Shown in pieces: positions 35,641 through 49,700 of a stretch of 64,000 nt of DNA. Below the pieces are notes generated by a model. That model had not been told where the DNA came from and made no database searches. It saw nothing but the letters and a program-made list of their open reading frames with translations. Within the stretch, counting starts at the first letter, position 1, and the number at the start of each line of letters is the position of its first letter. Position numbers and translations under genes: made by a program. The stretch is from Halictus rubicundus (taxonomy: Eukaryota; Arthropoda; Insecta; Hymenoptera; Halictidae), in assembly GCF_050948215.1 (NCBI RefSeq), contig NW_027488896.1, forward strand, positions 1 through 64,000. The letters run 5' to 3'.

Positions 35641-38600
35641 TCTATCCTATCCTCTCATCTAACATTTCCTATCCTCTATCCCAACCTATCCTCCATCCTC
35701 TCCTATCCTCTATCCTATCCTATCCTCTATCTTATCCTATCCTCTATCCCATCCTATCCTCCATCCTATCCTGTCCTCTATCCTATACAATCCTCTATCC
35801 TATCGTATCCTCTATCGTATCCTACCATTTATCCTATCCTATCCTCTATCCCATCCTATCCTCTATCCCATCCTATCCTCCATCCTATCCTATCCTCCAT
35901 CCTATCCTCTATCCTATCCTCTATCCTATCCTATCCTCAATCCTATTATATCCCCTATACTATCCTATCCTCTACCCTATCCTATCCTCTATCCTATACA
36001 ATCCACTATCCTATCCTATCCTGTATCCTATCCTATCCTCTATCCTATCCTCTATCCTATCCTCTATCCTATCCTATCCTCTATCCTATCCTATCCTCAA
36101 TCCTATCCTATCCCCTATCCTATCCTATCCTCTATCCTATCCTATGCTCTATCCTATACAATCCTCTATCCTATCCTATTCCTCTATCCTATGCTATCCT
36201 CTATCATATCCTATCCTCTATCCTATCCTATCCTCTATCTCATCCTATCCTCTATCCTATCGTATCCTCTATCATATACTATCCTCTATCCTATCCTATC
36301 CTCTATCTCATCCTATCCTCTATTCCATCCTATCCTATCCTCTAACCTATTCTACCCTCTATCCAATCCTATCCTCTATCCTATCCTATTCCTCTATCCT
36401 ATGCTATCCTCTATCCTATCCTATCCTCTATCCAATCCTATCCTCTATCCTTTCCTATCCTCTATCCTATCCTATCCTCTATCTTATCCTATCCTCTATC
36501 CCATCCTATCCTCTATCTTATCCTATCCTCTATCCCATCCTATCCTCCATCCTATCCTCCATCCTATCCTATCCTCTATCGTATCCTATCCTGTATCCTA
36601 TCCTATCCTCTATCATATCCTACCCTCTATCGCATCCTACCATATATCCGATACTATTCTCTCTCCTATCCTATCCGCTGTCCAATCCTATCCTCTATCC
36701 TATCCTATCGTCTATCCTTTCCTATCCTCTATCTCATCCTATCCTCTATTCCATCCGATCCTCCATCCTATCCTATCCTCTATCCTATTCTACCCTCTAT
36801 CCAATCCTATTCCTCTATCCTATGCTATCCTCTATCATATCCTATCCTCTATCCTATCCTATCCACTATCTCATCCTATCATCTAACCTATCCTCTATCA
36901 TATCCTATCCTCTATCCTATCCTATCCTCTATCTCATCCTATCCTCTATCCTATCCTATCATCTATCATATCCTATCCTCTATCCTATCCTATCCTTTAT
37001 CTCATCCTATCCTCTATTCCATCCTATCCTCCATCCTATCCTATCCTCTAACCTATGCTACCCTCTATCCAATCCTATCCTCTATCCTATCCTATCCTAT
37101 ATCCTATCCTATCCTCTATCCTATCCTATCCTCTATCCTATCCTATCCTCTATCTTATCCTATCCTCTATCCCACCCTATCCTCCACCTTATCCTATCCT
37201 CTATCCCATCCTATCCTCCATTATAACCTATCCACTATCCCATCCTATCCTCTATGCTATTCTATCCACTATCCCATCCTATACTCTACCGTATTCTACC
37301 ATCTATCCTATCCTATCCTCTATCATATCCTATCCTCTATCCTATCCTATCCTCTATCCTATCCTATCCTCTATCTCATCCTATCCTCTATCCTATCCCA
37401 TCCTCTATCCTATCCTATCCTCTATCATATCCTATCCTCTATCCTATCCTATCCTCTATCTCATCCTATCCTCTATCCTATCCTATCCTCTATCTTATCC
37501 TATCCTCTATCCCATCCTATCCTCCATCCTATCCTGTCCTCTATCCTATACAATCCTCTATCCTATCGTATCCTCTATCGTATCCTACCATTTATCCTAT
37601 CCTATCCTCTATCCTATCCTATCCTCTATCCCATCCTATCCTCCATCCTATCCTATCCTCCATCCTATACTATCCTCTATCCTATCCTCTCATCTAACAT
37701 TTAGTATCCTCTATCTTATCCTATCCTCTATCCCATCCTATCCTCTATCTCATCCTATCCTCTATCCTATCCTATCCTCTATCTTATCCTATCCTCTATC
37801 CTATACAATCCACTATCCTATCCTATCCTGTATCCTATCCTATCCTCTATCCTATCCTATCCTCTATCATATCCTATCCTCTATCCTATCCTATCCTCTA
37901 TCTCATCCTATCCTCTATCCTATCCTATCCTCTATCTTATCCTATCCTCTATCCCATCCTATCCTCCATCCTATCCTGTCCTCTATCCTATACAATCCTC
38001 TATCCTATCGTATCCTCTATCGTATCCTACCATTTATCCTATCCTATCCTCTATCCTATCCTATCCTCTATCCTATCCTATCCTCTATCCCATCATATCC
38101 TCCATCCTATCCTATCCTCTATCCTATTCTACCCTCTATCCAATCCTATCGTCTATCCTATCCTATCCTATATCCTATCCTATCCTCTATCCTATCCAAT
38201 CTTCTATCGTATCCTCTATCCTCTCCTCTATCCTATCCTCTATCCTATCCTATCCTCAATCCTATTATATCCCCTATACTATCCTATCCTCTATCCTATC
38301 CTATCCTCTATCCTATACAATCCACTATCCTATCCTATCCTGTATCCTATCCTATCCTCTATCCTATCCTCTATCCTATCCTCTATCCTATCCTATCCTC
38401 TATCCTATCCTATCCTCAATCCTATCCTATCCCCTATCCTATCCTATCCTCTATCCTATCCTATGCTCTATCCTATACAATCCTCTATCCTATCCTATTC
38501 CTCTATCCTATGCTATCCTCTATCATATCCTATCCTCTATCCTATCCTATCCTCTATCTCATCCTATCCTCTATCCTATCGTATCCTCTATCATATACTA

Positions 38601-41600
38601 TCCTCTATCCTATCCTATCCTCTATCTCATCCTATCCTCTATTCCATCCTATCCTATCCTCTAACCTATTCTACCCTCTATCCAGTCCTATCCTCTATCC
38701 TATCCTATTCCTCTATCCTATGCTATCCTCTATCCTATCCTATCCTCTATCCAATCCTATCCTCTATCCTTTCCTATCCTCTATCCTATCCTATCCTCTA
38801 TCTTATCCTATCCTCTATCCCATCCTATCCTCTATCTTATCCTATCCTCTATCCCATCCTATCCTCCATCCTATCCTCCATCCTATCCTATCCTCTATCG
38901 TATCCTATCCTGTATCCTATCCTATCCTCTATCATATCCTATCCTCTATCCTATCCTATCCACTATCTCATCCTATCATCTAACCTATCCTCTATCATAT
39001 CCTATCCTCTATCCTATCCTATCCTCTATCTCATCCTATCCTCTATCCTATCCTATCATCTATCATATCCTATCCTCTATCCTATCCTATCCTTTATCTC
39101 ATCCTATCCTCTATTCCATCCTATCCTCCATCCTATCCTATCCTCTAACCTATTCTACCCTCTATCCAATCCTATCCTCTATCCTATCCTATCCTATATC
39201 CTATCCTATCCTCTATCCTATCCTATCCTCTATCCTATCCTATCCTCTATCTTATCCTATCCTCTATCCCATCCTATCCTCCACCTTATCCTAACCTCTA
39301 TCCCATCCTATCCTCCATTATAACCTATCCACTATCCCATCCTATCCTCTATGCTATTCTATCCACTATCCCATCCTATACTCTACCGTATTCTACCATC
39401 TATCCTATCCTATCCTCTATCATATCCTATCCTCTATCCTATCCTATCCTCTATCTTATCCTATCCTCTATCCCATCCTATCCTCCATCCTATCCTATCC
39501 TCTATCGTATCCTATCCTGTATCCTATCCTATCCTCTATCATATCCTACACTCTATCCTATCCTATCCTCTATCCTATCCTATCCTCTCAGCTATCCTAT
39601 CCTATCCCCAGCCTATCCTATCCTCTATCCTATCCTATGCTCTATCCTATACAATCCTCTATCCTATCCTATTCCTCTATCCTATGCTATCCTCTATCAT
39701 ATCCTATCCTCTATCCTATCCTATCCTCTATCTCATCCTATCCTCTATCCTATCGTATCCTCTATCATATACTATCCTCTATCCTATCCTATCCTCTATC
39801 TCATCCTATCCTCTATTCCATCCTATCCTATCCTCTAACCTATTCTACCCTCTATCCAATCCTATCCTCTATCCTATCCTATTCCTCTATCCTATGCTAT
39901 CCTCTATCCTATCCTATCCTCTATCCAATCCTATCCTCTATCCTTTCCTATCCTCTATCCTATCCTATCCTCTATCTTATCCTATCCTCTATCCCATCCA
40001 ATCATCTATCTTATCCTATCCTCTATCCCATCCTATCCTCCATCCTATCCTCCATCCTATCCTATCCTCTATCGTATCCTATCCTGTATCCTATCCTATC
40101 CTCTATCATATCCTACCCTCTATCGCATCCTACCATATATCCGATACTATTCTCTCTCCTATCCTATCCGCTGTCCAATCCTATCCTCTATCCTATCCTA
40201 TCGTCTATCCTTTCCTATCCTCTATCTCATCCTATCCTCTATTCCATCCGATCCTCCATCCTATCCTATCCTCTATCCTATTCTACCCTCTATCCAATCC
40301 TATTCCTCTATCCTATGCTATCCTCTATCATATCCTATCCTCTATCCTATCCTATCCACTATCTCATCCTATCATCTAACCTATCCTCTATCATATCCTA
40401 TCCTCTATCCTATCCTATCCTCTATCTCATCCTATCCTCTATCCTATCCTATCATCTATCATATCCTATCCTCTATCCTATCCTATCCTTTATCTCATCC
40501 TATCCTCTATTCCATCCTATCCTCCATCCTATCCTATCCTCTAACCTATGCTACCCTCTATCCAATCCTATCCTCTATCCTATCCTATCCTATATCCTAT
40601 CCTATCCTCTATCCTATCCTATCCTCTATCCTATCCTATCCTCTATCTTATCCTATCCTCTATCCCACCCTATCCTCCACCTTATCCTATCCTCTATCCC
40701 ATCCTATCCTCCATTATAACCTATCCACTATCCCATCCTATCCTCTATGCTATTCTATCCACTATCCCATCCTATACTCTACCGTATTCTACCATCTATC
40801 CTATCCTATCCTCTATCATATCCTATCCTCTATCCTATCCTATCCTCTATCTTATCCTATCCTCTATCCCATCCTATCCTCCATCCTATCGTATCCTATC
40901 CTATCCTCTATCATATCCTACACTCTATCCTATCCTATCCTCTATCCTATCCTATACTCTCAGCTATCCTATCCTATCCTCTATCGTATCCTACCATCTA
41001 TCCTATCCTATCCTCTATCCCATGCCATCCTCTATCCCATCCTATCCTCTATCCTATCCCATCCTCTATCCTATCCTATCCTCTATCATATCCTATCCTC
41101 TATCCTATCCTATCCTCTATCTCATCCTATCCTCTATTCCATCCTATCCTCCATCCTATCCTATCCTCTATCCTATTCTACCCTCTATCCAATCCTATCC
41201 TCTATCCTATCCTATCCTATATCCTATCCTATCCTCTATCCTATCCTATCCTCTATCTCATCCTATCCTCTATCCTATCCCATCCTCTATCCTATCCTAT
41301 CCTCTATCATATCCTATCCTCTATCCTATCCTATCCTCTATCTCATCCTATCCTCTATCCTATCCTATCCTCTATCTTATCCTATCCTCTATCCCATCCT
41401 ATCCTCCATCCTATCCTGTCCTCTATCCTATACAATCCTCTATCCTATCGTATCCTCTATCGTATCCTACCATTTATCCTATCCTATCCTCTATCCTATC
41501 CTATCCTCTATCCCATCCTATCCTCCATCCTATCCTATCCTCCATCCTATACTATCCTCTATCCTATCCTCTCATCTAACATTTAGTATCCTCTATCTTA

Positions 41601-43700
41601 TCCTATCCTCTATCCCATCCTATCCTCTATCTCATCCTATCCTCTATCCTATCCTATCCTCTATCTTATCCTATCCTCTATCCTATACAATCCACTATCC
41701 TATCCTATCCTGTATCCTATCCTATCCTCTATCCTATCCTATCCTCTATCATATCCTATCCTCTATCCTATCCTATCCTCTATCTCATCCTATCCTCTAT
41801 CCTATCCTATCCTCTATCTTATCCTATCCTCTATCCCATCCTATCCTCCATCCTATCCTGTCCTCTATCCTATACAATCCTCTATCCTATCGTATCCTCT
41901 ATCGTATCCTACCATTTATCCTATCCTATCCTCTATCCTATCCTATCCTCTATCCTATCCTATCCTCTATCCCATCATATCCTCCATCCTATCCTATCCT
42001 CTATCCTATTCTACCCTCTATCCAATCCTATCGTCTATCCTATCCTATCCTATATCCTATCCTATCCTCTATCCTATCCAATCTTCTATCGTATCCTCTA
42101 TCCTCTCCTCTATCCTATCCTCTATCCTATCCTATCCTCAATCCTATTATATCCCCTATACTATCCTATCCTCTATCCTATCCTATCCTCTATCCTATAC
42201 AATCCACTATCCTATCCTATCCTGTATCCTATCCTATCCTCTATCCTATCCTCTATCCTATCCTCTATCCTATCCTATCCTCTATCCTATCCTATCCTCA
42301 ATCCTATCCTATCCCCTATCCTATCCTATCCTCTATCCTATCCTATGCTCTATCCTATACAATCCTCTATCCTATCCTATTCCTCTATCCTATGCTATCC
42401 TCTATCATATCCTATCCTCTATCCTATCCTATCCTCTATCTCATCCTATCCTCTATCCTATCGTATCCTCTATCATATACTATCCTCTATCCTATCCTAT
42501 CCTCTATCTCATCCTATCCTCTATTCCATCCTATCCTATCCTCTAACCTATTCTACCCTCTATCCAGTCCTATCCTCTATCCTATCCTATTCCTCTATCC
42601 TATGCTATCCTCTATCCTATCCTATCCTCTATCCAATCCTATCCTCTATCCTTTCCTATCCTCTATCCTATCCTATCCTCTATCTTATCCTATCCTCTAT
42701 CCCATCCTATCCTCTATCTTATCCTATCCTCTATCCCATCCTATCCTCCATCCTATCCTCCATCCTATCCTATCCTCTATCGTATCCTATCCTGTATCCT
42801 ATCCTATCCTCTATCATATCCTATCCTCTATCCTATCCTATCCACTATCTCATCCTATCATCTAACCTATCCTCTATCATATCCTATCCTCTATCCTATC
42901 CTATCCTCTATCTCATCCTATCCTCTATCCTATCCTATCATCTATCATATCCTATCCTCTATCCTATCCTATCCTTTATCTCATCCTATCCTCTATTCCA
43001 TCCTATCCTCCATCCTATCCTATCCTCTAACCTATTCTACCCTCTATCCAATCCTATCCTCTATCCTATCCTATCCTATATCCTATCCTATCCTCTATCC
43101 TATCCTATCCTCTATCCTATCCTATCCTCTATCTTATCCTATCCTCTATCCCATCCTATCCTCCACCTTATCCTAACCTCTATCCCATCCTATCCTCCAT
43201 TATAACCTATCCACTATCCCATCCTATCCTCTATGCTATTCTATCCACTATCCCATCCTATACTCTACCGTATTCTACCATCTATCCTATCCTATCCTCT
43301 ATCATATCCTATCCTCTATCCTATCCTATCCTCTATCTTATCCTATCCTCTATCCCATCCTATCCTCCATCCTATCCTATCCTCTATCGTATCCTATCCT
43401 GTATCCTATCCTATCCTCTATCATATCCTACACTCTATCCTATCCTATCCTCTATCCTATCCTATCCTCTCAGCTATCCTATCCTATCCTCTATCGTATC
43501 CTACCATCTATCCTATCCTATCCTCTATCCTATCCTATCCTATATCCTATCCTATCCTCTATCCTATCCTATCCTCTATCCTATCCTATCCTCTATCTTA
43601 TCCTATCCTCTATCCCATCCTATCCTCCATCTTATCCTATCCTCTATCCCATCCTATCCTCCATTATAACCTATCCACTATCCCATCCTATCCTCTATCC
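35641..43700. repeat. Alternating A/B higher-order repeats
   Basis: Marker ATGCTCTATCCTATACAATCC begins units at 36144, 38463, 39637 and 42345 (given here from its ATG). A second marker, ATGCTATTCTATCCACTATC, follows at 37254, 39351, 40747 and 43233. The distances between the two alternate 1110, 888, 1110, 888, so two unit types A and B alternate. A repeats at 3493 bp (36144-37226 against 39637-40719). B repeats at 3882 bp (about 37.4-39.6 kb against 41.2-43.5 kb), with 38463-39323 and 42345-43205 translating identically. 35880-36180 is a junction rich in 12-bp (one pentamer short) monomers. Confidence 0.83.
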
Positions 43701-46700
43701 TATTCTACCCTCTATCTAAACCTATCCTCTATGATATCCTATCCTCTATCCAATCCTATCCTCTATCGTATCCTATCCTTTATCCAATCCTATCCTCTAT
43801 CTTATCCTATCCTCTATCCTATCCAATCTTCTATCGTATCCTCTATCCTCTCCTCTATCCTATCCTCTATCCTATCCTATCCTCAATCCTATCCTATCCT
43901 CTATCTTATCCTATCCTCCATCCTATCCTATCCTCTATCGTATCCTATCCTCTATCCAATCCTATCCTCTATCATATCCTATCCTCAATCCTATCCTATC
44001 CTCTATCCCATCCTATCCTCCATCCTATCCTATCCTCCATCCTATCCTATCGTCTATCCTATCCTATCCTCTATCTTATCCTATCCTCTATCCCATCCTA
44101 TCCTCCATCCTATCCTCCATCCTATCCTATCCTCTATCGTATCCTATCCTGTATCCTATCCTATCCTCTATCATATCCTACCCTCTATCGCATCCTACCA
44201 TATATCCGATACTATTCTCTCTCCTATCCTATCCGCTGTCCAATCCTATCCTCTATCCTATCCTATCGTCTATCCTTTCCTATCCTCTATACTCTCCTCT
44301 ATCGTATCCTATCCTCTATCGTATCCTACCATCTATCCTATCCTATCCTCTATCCCATCCCATCCTCTATCCCATCCTATCCTCTATCCTATCCCATCCT
44401 CTATCGTATCCTATCCTCTATCATATCCTATCCTCTATCCTATCCTATCCTCTATCATATCCTATCCTCTATCCTATCCTATCCTCTATCTCATCCTATC
44501 CTCTATTCCATCCTATCCTCCATCCTATCCTATCCTCTATCCTATTCTACCCTCTATCCAATCCTATCCTCTATCCTATCCTATCCTATATCCTATCCTA
44601 TCCTCTATCCTATCTTATCGTATCCTCTATCCCATCCTATCCTCCATCCTATCCTATCCTCTATCCTATACTATCCTCTATCCTATCCTATCCTCTATCA
44701 TATCCTATCCTCTATCCTATTATATCTTCTATCTCATCCTATCCTCTATCCTATCCCATCCTCTATCCTATCCTATCCTCTATCATATCCTATCCTCTAT
44801 CCTATCCTATCTTCTATCTCATCGTATCCTCTATCCTATCCTATCCTCTATCATATCCTATCCTATCCTCTATCATAACCTATCCTCTATCCTATCCTAT
44901 CTTCTATCTCATCCTATCCTCTATCCTATCCTATCCTCTATCATATCCTATCCTCTATCCTATCCTATCCTCTATCTCATCCTATCCTCTATTCCATCCT
45001 ATCCCCCATCCTATCCTATCCTCTATGCTATTCTATCCTATATCCTATCCTATCCTCTATCTCATCCTATCCTCTATCCAATCCTATCCTCTATCCTATC
45101 CTATCCTATATCCTATCCTACCCTCTATCCTATCCTATCCTCTATCCTATCCTATCCTCTATCCTATCCTATCCTCTATCTCATCCTATCCTCTATTCCA
45201 TCCTATCCTCCATCCTATCCTATCCGCTATGCTATTCTATCCTATATCCTATCCTATCCTCCATCTCATCCCATCCTCTATCCAATCCTATCCTCTATCC
45301 TATCCTATCCTCCATCCTATCCTATCCTCCATCCTATACTATCCTCTATCCTATCCTCTCATCTAACATTTCCTATCCTCTATCCCAACCTATCCTCCAT
45401 CCTCTCCTATCCTCTATCCTATCCTATCCTCTATCTTATCCTATCCTCTATCCCATCCTATCCTCCATTCTATCCTGTCCTCTATCCTATACAATCCTCT
45501 ATCCTATCGTATCCTCTATCGTATCCTACCATTTATCCTATCCTACCATCTATCCTATCCTATCCTCTATCCCATGCTATCCTCTATCCCATCCTATCCT
45601 CTATCCTATCCCATCCTCTATCCTATTCTATCCTCTATCATATCCTATCCTCTATCCTATCCTATCCTCTATCTCATCCTATCCTCTATTCCATCCTATC
45701 CTCCATCCTATCCTATCCTCTATGCTATTCTATCCTATATCCTATCCTATCCTCTATCTCATCCTATCCTCTATCCAATCCTATCCTCTATCCTATAACA
45801 TCCTATATCCTATCCTATCCTCTATCCTATCCTATCCTCTATCCTATCCTATCCTATCCTATCCTCTATACTATCCTATCCTCTATCGTATCCTATCTTG
45901 TATCCTATCCTCTATCATATCCTATCCTATATCCTATCCTATCCTCTACCTTATCGTATCCTCTATCCCATCCTATCCTCCATCCTATCCTATCCTCTAT
46001 GCTATTCTATCCTGTATCCTATCCTATACTCTACCGTATTCTACCATCTATCCTATCCTATCCTGTATCATATCCTATCCTCTATCCTATTATATCTTCT
46101 ATCTCATCCTATCCTCTATCCTATCCTATCCTCTATCATATCCTATCCTCTATCCTATCCTATCCTCTATCTCATGATATCCTCTATTCCATCCTATTCT
46201 CCATCCTATCCTATCCTCTAACCTATTCTACCCTCTATCCAATCCTATCCTCTATCCTATCCTATACTATATCCTATCCTATCCTCTATCCTATCCTATC
46301 CTCTATCCTATCCTATCCTCTATCATATCCTATCCTCTATCTTATCCTATCCTCTATCCCATCCTATCCTCCATCTTATCCTATCCTCTATCCCATCCTA
46401 TCCTCCATTATAACCTATCCACTATCCCATCCTATCCTCTATCCTATTCTACCCTCTATCTAAACCTATCCTCTATGATATCCTATCCTCTATCCAATCC
46501 TATCCTCTATCGTATCCTATCCTTTATCCAATCCTATCCTCTATCTTATCCTATCCTCTATCCTATCCAATCTTCTATCGTATCCTCTATCCTCTCCTCT
46601 ATCCTATCCTCTATCATATCCTATCCTCAATCCTATCCTATCCTCTATCCCATCCTATCCTCCATCCTATCCTATCCTCCATCCTATCCTATCGTCTATC

Positions 46701-49700
46701 CTATCCTATCCTCTATCTTATCCTATCCTCTATCCCATCCTATCCTCCATCCTATCCTCCATCCTATCCTATCCTCTATCGTATCCTATCCTGTATCCTA
46801 TCCTATCCTCTATCATATCCTACCCTCTATCGCATCCTACCATATATCCGATACTATTCTCTCTCCTATCCTGTCCGCTGTCCAATCCTATCCTCTATCC
46901 TATCCTATCGTCTATCCTTTCCTATCCTCTATACTCTCCTCTATCGTATCCTATCCTCTATCGTATCCTACCATCTATCCTATCCTATCCTCTATCCCAT
47001 CCCATCCTCTATCCCATCCTATCCTCTATCCTATCCCATCCTCTATCGTATCCTATCCTCTATCATATCCTATCCTCTATCCTATCCTATCCTCTATCAT
47101 ATCCTATCCTCTATCCTATCCTATCCTCTATCTCATCCTATCCTCTATTCCACCCTATCCTCCATCCTATCCTATCCTCTATCCTATTCTACCCTCTATC
47201 CAATCCTATCCTCTATCCTATCCTATCCTATATCCTATCCTATCCTCTATCATATCCTATCCTCTACCCTATCCTATCCTCTATCTCATCCTATCCTCTA
47301 TTCCATCCTATCCTCCATCCTATCCTATCCTCTATGCTATTCTATCCTATATCCTATCCTATCCTCTATCTCATCCTATACTCTATCCAATCCTATCCTC
47401 TATCCTATCCTATCCTATATCCTATCCTATCCTCTATCCTATCCTATCCTCTATCCTATCTTATCGTATCCTCTATCCCATCCTATCCTCCATCCTATCC
47501 TAGCCTCTATCCTATACTATCCTCTATCCTATCCTATCCTCTATCATATCCTATCCTCTATCCTATTATATCTTCTATCTCATCCTATCCTCTATCCTAT
47601 CCTATCCTCTATCATATCCTATCCTATCCTCTATCATATCCTATCCTCTATCCTATCCTATCTTCTATCTCATCCTATCCTCTATCCTATCCTATCCTCT
47701 ATCATATCCTATCCTCTATCCTATCCTATCCTCTATCTCATCCTATCCTCTATTCCGTCCTATCCTCCATCCTATCCTATCCTCCATGCTATTCTATCCT
47801 ATATCCTATCCTATCCTCTATCTCATCCTATCCTCTATCCAATCCTATCCTCTATCCCATCCTATCCTCCATCCTATCCTATCCTCCATCCTATACTATC
47901 CTCTATCCTATCCTCTCATCTAACATTTCCTATCCTCTATCCCAACCTATCCTCCATCCTCTCCTATCCTCTATCCTATCCTATCCTCTATCTTATCCTA
48001 TCCTCTATCCCATCCTATCCTCCATTCTATCCTGTCCTCTATCCTATACAATACTCTATCCTATCGTATCCTCTATCGTATCCTACCATTTATCCTATCC
48101 TACCATCTATCCTATCCTATCCTCTATCCCATGCTATCCTCTATCCCATCCTATCCTCTATTCTATCCCATCCTCTATCCTATTTTATCCTCTATCATAT
48201 CCTATCCTCTATCCTATCCTATCCTCTATCTCATCCTATCCTCTATCCTATCCTATCCTCTATCATATCCTATCCTCTATCCTATCCTATCCTCTATCTC
48301 ATCCTATCCTCTATTCCATCCTATCCTCCATCCTATCCTATCCTCTATGCTATTCTATCCTATATCCTATCCTATCCTCTATCTCATCCTATCCCCTATC
48401 CAATCCTATCCTCTATCCTATAACATCCTATATCCTATCCTATCCTCTATCCTATCCTATCCTCTATCCTATCCTATCCTATCCTCTATACTATCCTATC
48501 CTCTATCGTATCCTATCATGTATCCTATCCTCTATCATATCCTATCCTATATCCTATCCTATCCTCTACCTTATCGTATCCTCTATCCCATCCTATCCTC
48601 CATCCTATCCTATCCTCTATGCTATTCTATCCTGTATCCTATCCTATCCTCTATACAATCCTATCCTCTATCCTTTCCTATCCTCTATCCTATCCTATCC
48701 TCTATCTTATCCTATCCTCTATCCCATCCTATCCTCTATCTTATCCTATCCTCTATCCCATCCTATCCTCCATCCTATCCTCCATCCTATCCTATCCTCT
48801 ATCGTATCCTATCCTGTATCCTATCCTATCCTCTATCATATCCTACCCTCTATCGCATCCTACCATATATCCGATACTATTCTCTCTCCTATCCTATCCG
48901 CTGTCCAATCCTATCCTCTATCCTATCCTATCGTCTATCCTTTCCTATCCTCTATCTCATCCTATCCTCTATTCCATCCTATCCTCCATCCTATCCTATC
49001 CTCTATCCTATTCTACCCTCTATCCAATCCTATCCTCTATCCTATCCTATCCTATATCCTATCCTATCCTCTATCCTATCCCATCCTCTATCCTATCCTA
49101 TCCTCTATCATATCCTATCCTCTATCCTATCCTATCCACTATCTCATCCTATCATCTAATCTATCCTCTATCATATCCTATCCTCTATCCTATCCTATCC
49201 TCTATATCATCCTATCCTCTATCCTATCCTATCATCTATCATATCCTATCCTCTATCCTATCCTATCCTCTATCTCATCCTATCCTCTATTCCATCCTAT
49301 CCTCCATCCTATCCTATCCTCTAACCTATTCTACCTTCTATCCAATCCTATCCTCTATCCTATCCTATCCTATATCCTATCCTATCCTCTATCCTATCCT
49401 ATCCTCTATCCTATCCTATCCTCTATCTTATCCTATCCTCTATCCCATCCTATCCTCCACCTTATCCTATCCTCTATCCCATCCTATACTCCATTATAAC
49501 CTATCCACTATCCCATCCTATCCTCTATCCTATTCTATCCACTATCCCATTCTATACTCTACCGTATTCTACCATCTATCCTATCCTATCCTCTATCATA
49601 TCCTATCCTCTATCCTATCCTATCCTCTATCTTATCCTATCCTCTATCCCATCCTATCCTCCATCCTATCCTATCCTCTATCGTATCCTATCCTGTATCC

